In this document: positions 63,440 through 64,000 of the stretch, piece after piece
Layout of the letters: each line of letters begins with the position of its first letter
Position numbering within the stretch: the stretch's first letter is position 1
Assembly: GCA_958450325.1 (NCBI GenBank)
Contig: OY288257.1
Span: 30,646,771 to 30,710,770 of the forward strand
Direction of reading: 5' to 3'
DNA from: Agrostemma githago
Taxonomy: Eukaryota > Streptophyta > Magnoliopsida > Caryophyllales > Caryophyllaceae
DNA: 64,000 nucleotides
Made by a program: the position numbers and the translations under genes
The notes under the pieces: model-generated
Databases searched by the model: none
The model's input: the letters and a program-made list of their open reading frames with translations, nothing else
Told to the model about the DNA's origin: nothing

Positions 63440-64000
63440 ACCCTTACTCGCCCTCGAGTAAGCACATACCAACTACTAAACTAGCCGAGTGGGTATTAGC
63501 GCACCCTACGCCTTTTCAACTCACGCGAGTACACTTAGAGGACAAGTGCACTCCGCAAGGCTAGTGGGGTCTTGCGACAAAACTGTGGATGCAACCGGAC
63601 ACAAGACACAAAAACAAACAAGCACGCAAACAAACAAACAAACAAACACAAGGTTGCACCCAAAGAAAACAAATACCGCTTCCCTCAAACAAGCGGTGAG
63701 AGAAGCACCGGTTTAAGACTCGAGGCAAGTGACAACGTTCCTAAGCTAAGCATACAAATTGAGATGAACTAAACCCTAATAGTATGACAACAAAGCAACA
63801 AAAACGTTGGTAACTTAACTATGTCCTCCTAACATTCTAAGAACGTACTACGGGACGATCGGGGGGATGGAAAGTGATGAACCACGGTGTTAGTCGACAC
63901 TGTTGGTAAGTGAGACCCCGCCCCCTTTAGCGATGAGCCAAGAGGGTCGTCCCATGCCCAAAACCGCCCAACTAGTCCAAGTAAAAAGGTGGAAATATTT

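Larger units (their letters stand above)
61893..64000 (-). mobile_element. Athila-like element 3: 3' LTR and start of interior, runs off the right edge
   Basis: LTR 61893-63424 (TGATGGTAGGG...CACTTATCA), then the PPT and about 575 bp of interior collinear with 48512-49090 of element 1. It interrupts ORF A of element 2. Its palindromes (TCCCGGTCGGGA, TCCCGGCCGGGA) differ again from elements 1 and 2. Confidence 0.88.

Overview
This window is nuclear plant DNA, almost certainly from a flowering plant and most likely a eudicot. The evidence is nested LTR retrotransposons of plant-specific Ty3 lineages (Tat, Athila-like and Tekay/Del-like chromovirus), a plant LINE ORF1, CACTA, hAT and MULE-like DNA transposons, and fragments of plant genes (auxin response factor, cinnamoyl-CoA-reductase-like, DREPP/PCaP1-like). 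The organism cannot be named from the sequence. The 14-bp palindrome resembling CACTCGATCGAGTG made me think of Caryophyllales, but that is recollection, not proof. I found no intact cellular gene, rRNA, tRNA gene or CRISPR array. Nearly all coding sequence belongs to mobile elements, and nearly all of it is broken.

Layout. 1-1264: 5' end of a minus-strand LINE with an open ORF1 running off the left edge. 1270-2472: probable solo LTR. 2.75-3.2 kb: orphan Ulp1/C48 protease remnant. 4.4-13.7 kb: two related elements with terminal inverted repeats, flanked by microsatellites and carrying a minisatellite (unit about 20 bp). The first is split by a 5.1-kb CACTA transposon (5261-10371, TSD CTT) that carries at least three captured gene fragments and a nested hAT MITE. 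13.9-16.2 kb: unclassified LTR-like sequence with palindrome clusters. 16195-29812: plus-strand Tat element (Tat A) with gag-pro-RT-RH-aRH-IN, all degenerate, interrupted by a 3.5-kb solo LTR (19913-23445, TSD GGACA). 29813 to at least 56829: minus-strand Tat element (Tat B), apparently inserted in Tat A, with an intron-bearing antisense ORF. Tat B is split by a Tekay-like element (35930-44388), an Athila-like element (46974-56793) and, 36 bp further on, a second Athila-like element (from 56830). That last element is itself broken at 61893 by a third Athila-like element, which runs off the right edge.

The most interesting signal is in the three Athila-like elements. They carry no pol. Each LTR has a cluster of near-palindromic 12-mers, from TCTCGACCGAGA to TCCCGACCGGGA, whose first copy lies 54-57 bp upstream of a TATATATA box followed by a C-run. 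The same array-plus-TATA arrangement occurs a second time inside the element, upstream of the internal ORF. The outer bases of the palindromes change together between subfamilies (CTCG..CGAG becomes CCCG..CGGG). An unrelated element at 14.2 kb has ACTCGATCGAGT palindromes just upstream of TATAAATATCCCCC. This looks like an unnamed, palindrome-conserving promoter module shared by non-autonomous retroelements.

Limits: everything was read by eye. Reading frames, repeat borders and TSDs were checked by hand, but no alignments or database searches were run, and divergences are rough impressions.
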